Positions 44,993 through 55,815 of a DNA stretch of 64,000 bases are shown here, in pieces (the first letter of the stretch is position 1; each line of letters opens with the position of its first letter). The translations under genes were made by a program, and so were the position numbers. Location: assembly GCF_024166365.1 (NCBI RefSeq), contig NC_064820.1, positions 143,674,001-143,738,000 of the forward strand, in the 5' to 3' direction. The notes under the pieces are model-generated. The model was not told the origin of the DNA and searched no databases. It worked only from the letters and a program-made list of their open reading frames with translations. The stretch comes from Elephas maximus indicus (Eukaryota; Chordata; Mammalia; Proboscidea; Elephantidae).

Positions 44993-46412
44993 ACATTTGA
45001 GAAAAAGTTTTAACATGGAGAAGAGACAGCAATTTTCTTCTAATTAGTATTAAAATTGAATATACAAACATAATTCTAATAAGAAACTATGTCTCATTAC
45101 CAAATGCTTCCAAAATGGAAGTTAAATGACTTACTATAAATTAACTTATTGGTTAACTGTACAATAAATTAATACAATTCACTCATTTTATATTATGTGG
45201 ATGAACTTAATACTTTTATTTGAACCTAGGGTCTTATGATAATTCCCTCTTCCACTGAGAAAAATATTAAAATATATTTTGTACTTTTTCCTGAGAACTA
45301 GAAGTTCATTGTCAGATGAAGTTACAATTGTTCCCTTTGGGAGATTAAATCATTCTAGCAGAACTAGAGATTTTGTTTACTTTGGCAAATTGGGGTAAAA
45401 CAAGCAATCTTCAAAGGTGCATAGATAAATGTTTTGTGGATGGAATGGTGAGGAATATTTGTATCAACTGATTTGAGAGGTCAAGTACTAGATTCTAAAA
45501 GGAAAGACAGAAAACATTTGAGCATCTTCACAGATGTCTTTTCGTAATAATTTAATCCATGAAGAACAAAGTTTGGAGGAATCAAAAATGTGAAGACTTT
45601 TTCAATTTTTAGTACCTCACTATTTATGCCTCAAACCACAGGAATATGGCTTGTGTTCCTTATGCTGGAACTAAATACATTTGAAGATGTTCTTTGTAGG
45701 CTATCTGCTCTGAAGAATGCATTCTCAGAGCTTAATATGGTAACTTTCTTAACCATGCCATGCTATGTTCAAAACTCCAGGCCAGAGCTTGTCCTCTCAG
45801 TGAAAGAGCTTGCCTAGGAATGAGAGAGGTGGCAAAAATTATGGCTTCATGATGTTCCATTTCCATGCTTAAAACCGGAGTTCTGAACTTCAGGCTCTCT
45901 ATTAGTTGTAAGGCATCTTGCAAGTAATTAATCACTACTAATAATTAAAATCTCAATATGGAATTAGGAAAAAAAAATAACATAGGCTTTTAAAAAAGGT
46001 GTTTTCCCTAATAAATGTGATGCATATTTCTAGTTCAACAAAGCAGATTAATCACACATATTATCTCCTTTTGTTTTCTGAATCTCACCAAGCCACAGAA
46101 AAATAATAAAAAGAGATTAAAATAAAGACAAACCTGCAAGGACCATGAAAATGAAAGAAAAGACAAGAGCGGGCAGAAAATTCAACAAAAATTTTGGAAC
46201 ATTTCAAGAAGCTGAAAAAGTTAAAACCCAAGTTCCTGCAGAGGAAGACTGCAGTGAGAAGCAAGGGGATCCACCCACTGAATCCCAGAAAGACTTAGGA
46301 TCTGGAGTTATCCGTTTCCATGGAAGATGGTGCTGTGATGTGACTTTCTACCACGTCCCTCGCTCACTCTTTACAGCTCAAAGACGTTAATCACCCCCAT
46401 CCCATCTCCACA
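44993..46412. other. No gene recognised; low-repeat DNA
   Basis: A/T-rich to 46130. Then ORF 46145-46390 (81 codons, lysine-rich start, MKMKEKTRAGRKFNKNFG) stands in a slightly GC-richer patch. I cannot match it to a family, and no upstream signal supports it. Confidence 0.35.
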
Positions 46413-46562
46413 GAGTCCTGGTGGCATAGTGGTTAAGAGCTCAGCTGCTAACCAAAAGGTTGGCAGTTCAAATCCACCAGGTGCTCCTTGGAAACTCTAT
46501 GGGGCAGTTCTACTCTGTCCTATAGGGTAGCTATAAGTTGGAACCGACTTGACAGCAACAGG
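46413..46562 (+). repeat. AfroSINE (short form)
   Basis: gagtcctggtggcatagtgg, aaggttggcagttcaaatcc, tctgtcctatagggtagcta and aagttggaaccgacttgaca. The 3' simple tail is missing. Confidence 0.88.
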
Positions 46563-46814
46563 ATCCCACCCTCTACCCCCCGTCCCACACACATCAGGAA
46601 CTGGAGGTGTATTCTTTGGAAGAATTAAACTGAAGGGGCTCTGACATCAGGGCCACGTTCACAACAAAGGGCAAAGTTTAGCCATGGGAAGGAAGATAGG
46701 AAGACTCAACACACTCAAAGCTGAACCCCAGACCTTCCCTCATTTTAGCAGGTGGCAATTTTTTCCTTCTAGTTGCACAAGCCACGAACCTTGTGATCTT
46801 CCTTGATGCCTTTC

Positions 46815-47300
46815 TGTTACTTGATTAGGGTCTGTGTCCTGGAGCAGTTGAGCTAATGAAACATACTCCAAGTCAGAAAGAGTGAGAAAGTTTATTCAGG
46901 AGATGTATATATCACTGGGGACCCGGCAGCAACACAGGCTGCCTCTGTGGAGTCCCCAAGTGCAATTTTACATTAGAGCTTATATAGTGTCTTACAAGTG
47001 TCTTTGTAGTCCCCTGTCAGACATTTCTTTATTAGACTAAAGATATTCATATCAGATACCTGGGCTCTGATTTTCCTGTGGGGTGTGTAGGCCACAGGTG
47101 GTCGGACATAACAAAAGGTTATCTGCATCAGTTTAAAACAAAGAAGAAAGTCATTAACGTTTGATCAAAACAAAGTCATTAACAGAGGAGGCAGGCAGAG
47201 CAAGGAGAACTTATAGGTTCATCATGGCATTAGTTATGTCAAGCTCTCAGTTGCCCGTTTTGAAAAAAGAGAAAACATGCTGGGGAGTATTGGGGTTACA
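46815..47300 (-). repeat. Solo LTR (unnamed family), complete
   Basis: 486 bases. On the minus strand it starts TGTAACCCCAATACTCCC and ends cctaatcaagtAACA, with a ctgaataaactttctcac poly(A) region about 70 bases from the end. Flanked by tttc on both sides (46811-46814, 47301-47304). It matches the split copy 20429-22154 throughout, including ctccaagtcagaaagagtga and ggagatgtatatatcac. Confidence 0.75.
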
Positions 47301-47334
47301 TTTCTTTCTCCCATTTCTTCCATATGTCATACCC

Positions 47335-47745
47335 AATGCTGTGGATTGAATCATGTCCCCCAAAAATATGTGTTGTAAATCCTACTATATCTATGGCTAT
47401 AATCCCATTTGGGAATAGAGTTTTCTTTGTTATGTTAATCAGGTAACATTAATGTAGGGTGTGTCTTAAATCCATCTCTTTTGAGGTATGAAAGAGTAAG
47501 CAGGAAAGAAGCAGAGAAGGGGGAAGACAGATGCCACGGCACATGGAGATCTGCAAGGATTCAGGAAACAGAAGCGGAAGAGAGACAATGACCTTCCCCC
47601 AGAGCAAAGACTGAAATCTTCCTCTAGATCCTGAACCCTGAATTCAGACTTCTAGCCTCCTAAAATGTGAGAAAATAAATTTAGGTTTGTTGGGGCCACT
47701 CCCTTGTGGTATTTCTGCCATAGCAGCACTAGATAACTGAGACAC
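47335..47745 (+). repeat. MaLR-like LTR
   Basis: gctgtggattgaatcatgtc, ttgaggtatgaaagagtaag, gacttctagcctcctaaaat, gagaaaataaatttaggttt, ending agcactagataactgagaca. Same family style as 10155 and 55816, with a shorter 5' half. Confidence 0.65.
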
Positions 47746-47854
47746 CCACTTTATCAGGAAATCCTGTTGACTCTATTTTCAAAATAAATCCAGAATCCAA
47801 CTTCTTTTCACCACATTTTCTGCTGCCTCCTAACTGGCTTCCCTGTTTCTTGTT

Positions 47855-48232
47855 ATTTGAATTGTGTTTTAGGCAAAAGTTTACAGAGCAAATTAGTCTC
47901 TCATTCAACAAATTGTACATAAAGTGTTCCATGACACTGGTTGCAATCCCCAGACTGTGTCAGCACTCTCCCCATCTCTGCCCTGGGTTCCCCATTTCCT
48001 TCCTTCTGGTTTTCCTAATCCTTCCTGCCTTCTCATCTTCACTTTTGGGCAAATGTTACTCTTTTAGTTTCGTATAATTGTTGTTCTGCACAGCATGTTC
48101 TTTTTGGGTGTTACTGTTTATTTTATAGGCCTGTTTATTGCTTGGCTGGAAGGTGGTTTCTGGGAATGGCTGCAGTTCCAAGTCAGAGGGGTGACTGAGG
48201 GCTATAGTCTCAGGCATAGTTTCCCCACTTTT
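47855..48232 (-). mobile_element. L1 3' UTR (older type D)
   Basis: Reversed: ttttaggcaaaagtttacag, gagcaaattagtctctcatt, gttccatgacactggttgca, tgcttggctggaaggtggtt. It shares the overall plan of types A and C but is more diverged. A sister copy is at 51765. Confidence 0.6.
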
Positions 48233-48234
48233 AA

Positions 48235-48326
48235 GGTATATTCTGAACACAGCTGCCAGACTGATTCCTTGAAATCAAAGTCAGATCATGTCACTCTTCT
48301 GCTTCAAACCTTGTATGATGCCCATT
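48235..48326 (+). repeat. L2 LINE, left fragment
   Basis: agtcagatcatgtcactctt, then ctgcttcaaaccttgtatga and tgcccat is the L2 3' coding text. It is interrupted by MLT1 and continues at about 50160. Confidence 0.7.
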
Positions 48327-48747
48327 ATGGGTTGAATTGTGTCCCCATTAAATGCTAACTCCCAGTACCTGGAAATGTGATCTTATTTGGAAATAGGGTC
48401 TTTGCAGATGAAATTACTTTACATAAGGTCATACCAGAGTAGAGTGGGCCCTAATCCAATATGACCAGTGTCCTTATATGTGCACATAAGAAAAGGAGAA
48501 GAGACACAAAGCTAGGTAGAGGTTAGAGGGAAGGTGGCCATGTGAAGACAGAGGCAGAGATTGGAGCATTGCATCTGCAAGCCAAGGAATGCCAGGATTG
48601 CCAGTTGTCACCAGAAGTTAGGAGAGAGCCATGGAACAGATTCTCCCTCAGAGCCCTCAGAAGGAACCAGTGCTGCTTGACTTTGGAATTCTAGCTTCCA
48701 GAACTGTAAGACAATTTCTGTTGTTTTAAACCCTCTAGTCTGTGGTA
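48327..48747 (+). repeat. MLT1-type LTR
   Basis: gggttgaattgtgtccccat, ggaaatgtgatcttatttgg, ccaatatgaccagtgtcctt, gaagacagaggcagagattg, and the end ttctgttgttttaaaccctc with gtctgtggta. Cut at ggta/ctttg by a Tigger element; the last MLT1 bases appear after it. Confidence 0.88.
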
Positions 48748-50092
48748 CAGGTAGTTCCCAACTTATGACATATTCTAGTTATGACAAACTGCACTTAAAA
48801 CCATCCGTGGGTTACTTTTTTTTTTTTTTTTTGGTACATCTTATCATTTGTAATATGTACTACATACAGTATTGCAGTGCATAATTTGGCGATGTTATTC
48901 TCAGATGTTCACTGGCAGATGTTCAATGTTATGATTTACAATGAAGTTGTGTCGATGTTAGGAGTCTTAAGGGATAGAAAGTTGGGCAACACTCAGCTAT
49001 AACAACGAACACCCAACAACCATTACTTGGTAATTTCCCAGAACATCCTCCTCACAAAGATGATCAAGATGTGACAATGGTGTATCTACCCCCCCAATAC
49101 GACAGCTGTGCTTCAGCCTATGGATCAAGGTGTAATTGCCTCTTTCGAGGCTTACTACCTGCAGACTATGTTTGCTCAGGCAATAGCTGCAACAGATGGA
49201 GGTATGGTAACATTATGCAATTTCTGGAAGAATTACAGTGTTCTTCAGTGTATCTAAAACACTACATCTGCCTGGGAGGAAGTAACAGGAAAAAGCATGC
49301 AGGGGATATGTAAAAAATTGCTGAGTTATTTGAACACGCTCTAAGCATTTGATCAGGATAATATGATGGAAAAGATTGGTGGAGAAATTGTCCACATGGC
49401 AACAAAGCTGAAATTTAGAACTTGAACAGCTCATAGATCTTGAAGGGGAATTGACAGATCAGAACTTAATGAATTTTGAAGAGGAAAGAAATGCTGAAGA
49501 AAGAAAAAATGAGGAAGAAGAAGGAGAGAAGTCATCAAAAAAATTTACAGTGAAAGGATTAGCTGGAGTTTTTTGTTTGTTTTCTGAACTAAATCAGGGG
49601 CTTCAATTGCTTGAAAACACAGGCCCAAATGCTGATTGCTTTGCAAAGTCAATAGGCAAATTCAAGAAGCAGTGAGATGTTACCATGAAATATGTGAAGA
49701 AAAAAAGAAAAGGACCATACAGGCAACTGTCACTAATTTTCTTACTAGACATGCCATCCCCATTCCCAGAGATAATCCAGATGATCCAGAACCTTCCACA
49801 AGTGGACTTATTACCGCAACTGACAAAATGCCAGTGTTGTTCAACTCCTCTTCATCATTAAATTTTTATGATTTGTGTATTTTTTATGTATGTATGTATT
49901 AAAATAAATCTGTAAGTTTATATGTACTGTTTGTGACCCCCCAAAGACAAAGTTCAAATTCATAAAGATATTGATAATAAAAGGCAACAATAATGAAAAC
50001 TAAAAATAAAAAGAGGTATTTGACTTCTGTTAGAACTGACTGACAATGAAGTGGTCAGAAAGGAATCCTGTCATAAGTAGGGGGGCTACCTG
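48748..50092 (+). mobile_element. Tigger (pogo-like) DNA transposon, defective
   Basis: The terminal inverted repeats caggtagttcccaacttatg and, reversed at the right end, caggtagcccccctacttat are bounded by TA on each side, as for Tc1/mariner-pogo elements. The remaining transposase parts: a TAVLQPMDQGVI motif (49100-49135), the hallmark after the second catalytic Asp of pogo-type DDE transposases, and the acidic C-terminal region in ORF 49451-49675. Between and before them, frames are broken; the N-terminal DNA-binding domain and the first Asp are gone. It sits in MLT1, which sits in L2. Confidence 0.85.
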
Positions 50093-50159
50093 TACTTTGA
50101 TAGTCTGGAAAAGCCTTACAATCACCTGTACTTTGTTAATCAGTAAAAGCCTTACAATC
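50088..50159 (+). repeat. 36-base tandem duplication at the Tigger edge
   Basis: acctgtactttg...aaaagccttacaatc occurs twice in a row (50088-50123, 50124-50159) with about five differences. The unit begins inside the transposon end and includes the TA and the MLT1 continuation. Confidence 0.85.
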
Positions 50160-50404
50160 ACCCTCAAAGCCCATCTTTTACCTCTCTGACTGCCTCTCCT
50201 ATTTCCACCCCCCTCCTCCTGCCCTACTGACCTCCTTGCTGTTCCTCGAACACAACAGACTCACTTCCACCTTAGGGCCTTTGCCTTGGCTGTTCCCTTT
50301 GACCAGACTGCTCTTTTCCCACACATCCAACAAGTCTTTTTGCTCAAAAATCAACTTCTTAATCAGGCCTGCCCTGACCATCCTATTCAAAATCACAACC
50401 ACCT
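50160..50404 (+). repeat. L2 LINE 3' region, continued
   Basis: ttacctctctgactgcctct, ccctactgacctccttgctg, agggcctttgccttggctgt, gcctgccctgaccatcctat is the L2 3' coding end. It continues after two SINE insertions at 50603-50654 and 50852-51045 (ctgtaagctccatgagggca, atgcctggcacacaacag). Confidence 0.85.
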
Positions 50405-50417
50405 AATATTCCTAATG

Positions 50418-50589
50418 GAGCCCTGGTGGTGCCGTGGTTAAAGAGCTTGGGCTGCTAACCAAAAGATCGGCAGTTTGAAACCACCAGCCACTCCTTGGAA
50501 ACCCCATGGGGCAGTTCAACTCTGTGCTATAGGGTCGTTATGAGTCAGAATCAAGTCAACAGCAACAGGTTTGTTGGTTTGTTTTTAAA
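50418..50589 (+). repeat. AfroSINE (short form)
   Basis: gagccctggtggtgccgtgg, gatcggcagtttgaaaccac, tatagggtcgttatgagtca, tail ggtttgttggtttgtttt. A 13-base duplication, aatattcctaatg, at 50405-50417 and 50590-50602. Confidence 0.92.
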
Positions 50590-50654
50590 AATATTCCTAA
50601 TGCCCTCAGCAATGGATTTGGTTTTCTATGGCATTTATCACCTAGAAAACAAAC

Positions 50655-50851
50655 CAACAAAAAAGAAAACAACTCGTACTGCCCTCATGTGTTGCAGAGT
50701 TGATCTGCACTCCATAGGGTTTTCATGGCTGTGACCTTTCGGAACAGACTTCCAGGCCTTTCTTCTAAAGTACCTCTGAGCAGGTTAAAACCACCAACCT
50801 TTCAGTTAGTAGCCGAGCACTTAACCATTTGCAACCCTCCAGGAACTCCTA
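50655..50851 (-). repeat. AfroSINE (long form)
   Basis: Reversed: ttgcagagttgatctgcact, cagacttccaggcctttctt, tttcagttagtagccgagca, ccctccaggaactcct. Inserted in L2. Confidence 0.82.
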
Positions 50852-51045
50852 CTGAGGTACTATCTAATTTGTTCATTTCTCCTATTTATTATTTATTATC
50901 TATCTCCAGGCTGCTAGACTGTAAGCTCCATGAGGGCAAGGATCCTTCCTGTTTGGTTTACTATGGACCCCAAGTGCATAAAACAATGCCTGGCACACAA
51001 CAGTATTCAACAAAATATTGGCTTGGTGAAATTCTACACATTGAA
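50852..51045 (+). repeat. L2 LINE 3' terminus
   Basis: ctatctccaggctgctagac, gtaagctccatgagggcaag, cataaaacaatgcctggcac: the L2 3' end, which completes the fragment chain from 48235. Confidence 0.82.
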
Positions 51046-51209
51046 TGGAGGGGCTGCCTGCCCTTATCTGCCTTGCTCCCAGAATTCTAGTGGCCTGACC
51101 AGATAAGAGATGCAAGGAGTTTTCCCTTAAGAAACTCAACAGTCCAGGGAAACAATCTCTGGGAAGAGACGTATGAAGGGGAGGGCAGCTCATGTCTTGA
51201 TGACTCTGC

Positions 51210-51381
51210 CAAAAAACCCGAACAAAATCCACTGCCGTAGAGTCGATTCCAACTCATAGTGACCCTATAGGACAGAGTAGAACTGCCCCACAGAGTTTCC
51301 AAGGAGTGCCTGATGGATTTGAACTGCTGACCTTTTGCTTAGCAGCCGTAGCTCTTAACCACTGTACCACCAGGGTTTCCA
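51210..51381 (-). repeat. AfroSINE (short form)
   Basis: Reversed: gccgtagagtcgattccaac, ctataggacagagtagaact, ttgcttagcagccgtagctc, ccactgtaccaccagggttt. Flanked by atgactctgc on both sides (51200-51209, 51382-51391). Confidence 0.92.
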
Positions 51382-51391
51382 ATGACTCTGC

Positions 51392-51764
51392 AGTGAATGA
51401 AAAACACTAGTGATTCAGGTCCTCTGAGACTTCCTCAAAGCTTGCAATTGGCAAAGTACAGCTTCATGCATAAATATGAATGAATATCTAAGGATCAACT
51501 GTCATTTGAGAAAAATCTCCAACATGAAAGAGAATCTAATCAAACTGCAAAGAGAAACTAAAAGGAAACAGAAAATGCAAGAGGCAGGGCGTAAGTTCTT
51601 TCGATTCTACGATTCATGTCGTTAGCAAGGTAAGAGATATTGTGACCATAAAACCAGAAAATAGAGACAATAGGAAAACAAGATTTGGGTTTCAGAACCC
51701 AAGAACAAGCACTCTGTTGCATTTACTTCGTCTTTAAGAAAAATAGTATTGTAACTATATATTT
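51392..51764. other. No gene seen
   Basis: A-rich unique-looking DNA without notable ORFs. Confidence 0.35.
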
Positions 51765-52225
51765 AAAAAAATATTTTATTATGGTGTTTTAGGTGAAAGT
51801 TTACCAGCAAATTTCCCATTTAACAATTTTTATACAAATTGTTCTGTGACATTGGTTACAATTTTCACAATGTGTGAGCATTCTCATTATTTTCATTCAG
51901 TTTGTTCTGTTTCCATTGGTCTAGCTTCCCTTCCCCTCCTTGCCTTCTCATCTTTGCTTTTGAATAAATATTGACGGTTTGGTCTCAAATAGTTGATTGT
52001 TTATGGGAGCACTTTACTCATGGGTAATATTCTTTATTTTATAAGCCAATGTATTATTTGGTTCAAAGGCGACCTCCAAGAATGGTTTGAGTTCCAGGTT
52101 TAAAGGGTATCTCAGGGTGAAAAGTCTCAGGGATTCTTCTAGTCTCTATCGGTCCCATAAGTCTGGCCTTTTTTAAGAATTTTGAATTTGTTCCACATTT
52201 TTCTCCTATCTGGGACTGTCTTTTG
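51765..52225 (-). mobile_element. L1 3' UTR (older type D)
   Basis: Reversed: ggtgttttaggtgaaagttt, tgttctgtgacattggttac, gcttcccttcccctccttgc, gttcaaaggcgacctccaag, cataagtctggcctttttta. Sister to the 47855 copy. Confidence 0.6.
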
Positions 52226-53169
52226 TGTCCCAGATGTAACTGTATTTTATATACAATTTAATTCCTCCTTTTTTTTTTTTTAATTTTTACTTAACACCAT
52301 TCCAAAAGCAATTTCTCAACCATTTTAGTAACTATAATATTCCTCTGGTCTCCACTGTAAGCCCAACAAGGAGGCATGACCATCTCCACTGATTCTCAGT
52401 GTTCACATGGACAACAAAGACATTTTCTCCAACTCCCTTCTCTGAACAAAAAGGTGACTGTGTTGGGGGTGGGGGTGGGAAACTCCTTAAAAGAAAAAAA
52501 TCATAATCTTACATCAGGTAAAACCCTTTTGAAATCTCAAGCCAAACAGGCTTATGCAAAAAGGGAAACGTATTGGCTCATGGAACCGAAAAGTCCTGGA
52601 TTTCACTTCCAGCACTGCTAGATCCAAGGCTCAAACCATGTCACCAGAAGCCGGTTTCTCTCTCCCCACTTTCAGCAATACTTGCTCTTTTAGTCAGTTC
52701 TTAATCTTCTTCATGGTTACGAGATGACTGCAGCAGTTTCAGCCTTAGCTCTTCCCACAAGGTTCTCCTTTCCACTGGCCTCCTCAAAAAGCTGGACGCT
52801 CATTCTGGTCCGGCCTCTGAGGGACATGGGCCAATACCAGAACCTGTTACTATGGCCAGGGTAATGTAGTTCTTTGATGGACCAGGTAGGGTCACATGCT
52901 CCACTATGCCACATCCTGGAGCTTCACGCAGACTATGTAGACTGAGACTAGGTGGGGAAAGGTCTTCAAATCAAAATATGGGCTATTTCTGGAGGAAGGG
53001 AAGTAGATGCTGGGTAAGCAAACAACAAATATTTGCTATAAATTTTGTTCTGTTTATTGTAAAAGTAAAATAGAGAGAAGTATAATGAAGCAAACACAAA
53101 CCAGCCATAATATTTGGGGATGTTTCTTCTGCAAACCCCCAAGCTCCCTTGTATATTCCTTATTTTATT
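52226..53169. other. No gene; an unnamed old repeat probably at 52500-53035
   Basis: The order ttatgcaaaaagggaaacgt, attggctcatggaaccgaaa, gcagtttcagccttagctct, gtgctccactatgcca-like text and aagtagatgctgggtaagca resembles a widespread eutherian interspersed repeat whose name I cannot give with confidence. The rest is unassigned. Confidence 0.35.
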
Positions 53170-53548
53170 AGTTGCCTTTGAGGCAGCTCCAATTCTTGGT
53201 GATTCCATGTACAACAGAATGAGACACTGCCTGCTCCTATGTCATCTTCTTGATTGTTGGTATGCTGGAGTCCATTGTTGTTGTCACTGTGTATTTTCAG
53301 TGACTTTCAACCTAGAGGACTCATCTTCTAGCACTTCACTGGACAATATTCTGTTGTTATCCATAGGGTTTTCACTGGTTGATTTTTGGCAGTAGACTTG
53401 CCAAGCCTTTCTTCCTACTCTTAGTCTGGAAGCTCTGCTGAAACCTGTCTACCATGGGTGACCCTGCTGGTATTTGAAATACCAGTGGCATAGCTTCCAG
53501 CATCACTGCAACACACAAGCCACCACAGTACGACAAACTGACAGATAT
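53170..53548 (-). mobile_element. RTE-derived element with 5' head joined to 3' tail
   Basis: On the minus strand it has the RTE 5' end (ctgtcagtttgtcgtactgt through the actaagagtaggaagaaag region to about 53310), followed at once by the RTE 3' end (53310-53170: gacaacaacaatggactcc...tgaggcagctccaa-type text). Roughly 2.8 kb of coding sequence between the two is absent. It is non-coding and old. It may be a non-autonomous RTE derivative or a chance deletion. Confidence 0.65.
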
Positions 53549-53689
53549 TCATTATACTACTTAGCAACTCCACAAAGTCATGAATTCAACTACTAGCTGT
53601 TTCCTGGCCTACCCCAGGGCTTCAGGAGAAGGTAAGGTTACTGGGCAGACTGATAACACTACAAATTCATGGTGACCAGCCTATGTTGG

Positions 53690-54870
53690 ACCCTCAGTCC
53701 TAACATTTTTCTCCAATAGTCTTTCTTTTTCACTATTGACCACAACTATTTTCACACATTCTCCACCCTCTTCAGTCTATAACTCACCTCCTCCCCACTT
53801 ACTTCTTACTTCAGAGAGAATGTAGAAGTCATCGACTGAGAACTACTTCAACTGTCCACACCAGAACTATCTGCCCGCACCCATCTTTTCCTATCCTGAG
53901 ACACAATACATGACCTGTGCTTCTTATCTAAGGTCAGTTCATCCACTTATGTTCCGAATCTTATTCTCTCCCACTTTTCTTGAGAATCTCGTGCTAATCT
54001 CATTCTTTTTCACTCACTCCTCCCCTTCCCTGTTGTATCGTTTCCATTCCCAAAAAACATTCTCAAGTCTGTACTTATTTAAAAGAAAGACTGCCCCTTG
54101 GTTGCCTGCACCCCGCCATCTACTCTTCCATTTCCTCTATTTTACAGCAAAATGTTTTTAAAGCATTACATGCTTTTGCTGTCTCTATTGTCTCACCTGT
54201 CACTCTTCAAATTTTCCTAATTGAAATTCCAATGCCATCATTTCCTGAAACTGATCACTTTCAGGCCACAATAATGTCCTTGTTGCTGAATCATTCACCT
54301 TACTTGGCCTCTTATTAGCATTCATCACAATTGACCACTGTCTTGTGTTTGACCTCTGGGACCCTACTCTTCTTGATTCCTCCTTCCCCTCTGGCTCATC
54401 TTTTCAGATACCTTTGCTGGACCTTCTCTTCTATACTAACATTAAATATAGGAGTTCCTTGAGGCTTGGTCTTGGGCCCTATTCTTTTCTCTGTTGTCTC
54501 TCCCTGGGTGATGTCAACCTGTCCCATAGATTGCAACCTTGACCCACATATCCACCTGCTCCTTGGTATCTTCACTGACTGTTTCACAGGCTCCTCACTC
54601 TGAACTGGACTCATTTTTTCGCCAACCTCTCACCCCATAATATCTGCTCCAGAAATGGCATCACCACTCCCACTCCCAGTTTCTCAAGCCAAAAAGTTGG
54701 GTGTTACCCATGTTTCCTCCCTCTTTTTCATTTCTCACATCCAATCACCAAATTTGAGGAGTCATCCATGTTTCCCCCTTTTTAAACTCCTCACATTTAA
54801 TCAGTCGCTAAGTTTTATGAGTTTTACCTCCAAAATCTCTTCTTTTCTCTCTCTGTAGTGCCAGGCCAAC
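53690..54870 (+). mobile_element. L2 LINE, RT-region fragment
   Basis: Translation with breaks gives L2 RT-type text: GLLLAFITIDH (compare F-x-T-I-D-H before the RT core), then ORF 54345-54542 and a YADD-region equivalent that is unreadable. The following stretch, tctcaagccaaaaagttggg, ttacccatgtttcctccctc, is also L2. The ends are uncertain. Confidence 0.6.
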
Positions 54871-54981
54871 AACATCCCTGTTCTGGAGCATTGAAAACAT
54901 ATCCCGGCATGTGGGTGCTTGTTCAAGGTCTACTTATCCACTGGACGGTTTACTCCATGAAGGCAAAGATAAGGACTATCT

Positions 54982-55140
54982 TAAACCCAGTGCTGTCGAG
55001 TCGATTCTGACTCATAGCGACCCTATAGGACAGAGTAGAACTGCCTCATAGAGTTTTTAAGGAGCGCCTGGCGGATTCGAACTGCCAACCCTTTGGTTAG
55101 CAGCTGTAGCACTTAACCACTATGCCACCAGGGCGTCCAG
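54982..55140 (-). repeat. AfroSINE (short form, CpG-rich)
   Basis: Reversed: gctgtcgagtcgattctgac, tcatagcgaccctataggac, gcgcctggcggattcgaact, accactatgccaccagggcg. Many CpGs remain, suggesting a younger copy. Flanks aggactatctta and agggtctatctta form the duplication. Confidence 0.92.
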
Positions 55141-55559
55141 GGTCTATCTTACTCACCTCTTTATTTACAGTTCCTATTACAGTGCTTGGCATAGAATATG
55201 CCTAATAAGTTTTTTTTTTTTTTAGACTTAATGAAGCAATACAAGATTCCTGATTTCAAATGAACTACTGTATCATTTCAAGTAAACACATCTGTCACTC
55301 AACCCAAAATCCAAAAGCAAGCAAAAAAAAAATCCTTCCAGTAGGGATAGAAAGAGATGTCACATATGAAGATGTCTTCAGGACCTCAGGACAGAGGAGG
55401 GAATGTGAAAGATGGGAAATCATGTGACTCGACCTGTCACACAGCTGGTTGGAGAAAGAGTAATAACTAGAACTCCAGGCTTCTGACTCCCATTCAGATT
55501 CCCTTTTTTCCCCATGTTACCACAAACGGGACCTATTAATGCAACATTATACATTAAAT
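55141..55559. other. Short L2 3' end, then no gene seen
   Basis: tcttactcacctctttattt, cagtgcttggcatagaatat fits an L2 3' end to about 55215. The remainder is unassigned. Confidence 0.4.
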
Positions 55560-55690
55560 TTTGGAAGAAAGGTCAGGCAATCTACTTCCAAAAAATCAGC
55601 CATTGAAAACCCTATGGAGCAGAGTTCTACCCTGACACACCTGGGGCCACTATGAGTCAGAATCAACTTGACAGCAACTGGTTTACTGGT
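55560..55690 (+). repeat. AfroSINE, 5'-truncated long form
   Basis: ggaagaaaggtcaggcaatc, gccattgaaaaccctatgga, actatgagtcagaatcaact. The A- and B-box half is absent. Confidence 0.82.
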
Positions 55691-55815
55691 GTACATAAAA
55701 TTAATCTGTTTTGGGAAGTTTATTTATCTAGCTTTCCCTGGAAACTCTGGAATTCTTCCTAGGTTATAACCATGGTTCACTAGGAACAGCAGGTTATAAA
55801 AAGGTAGGCAGTAAA

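Noticed and set aside
46145..46390. 81-codon lysine-rich ORF as a gene
   Set aside because: Short, no family match that I know, no upstream promoter or splice context; kept only as a remark.
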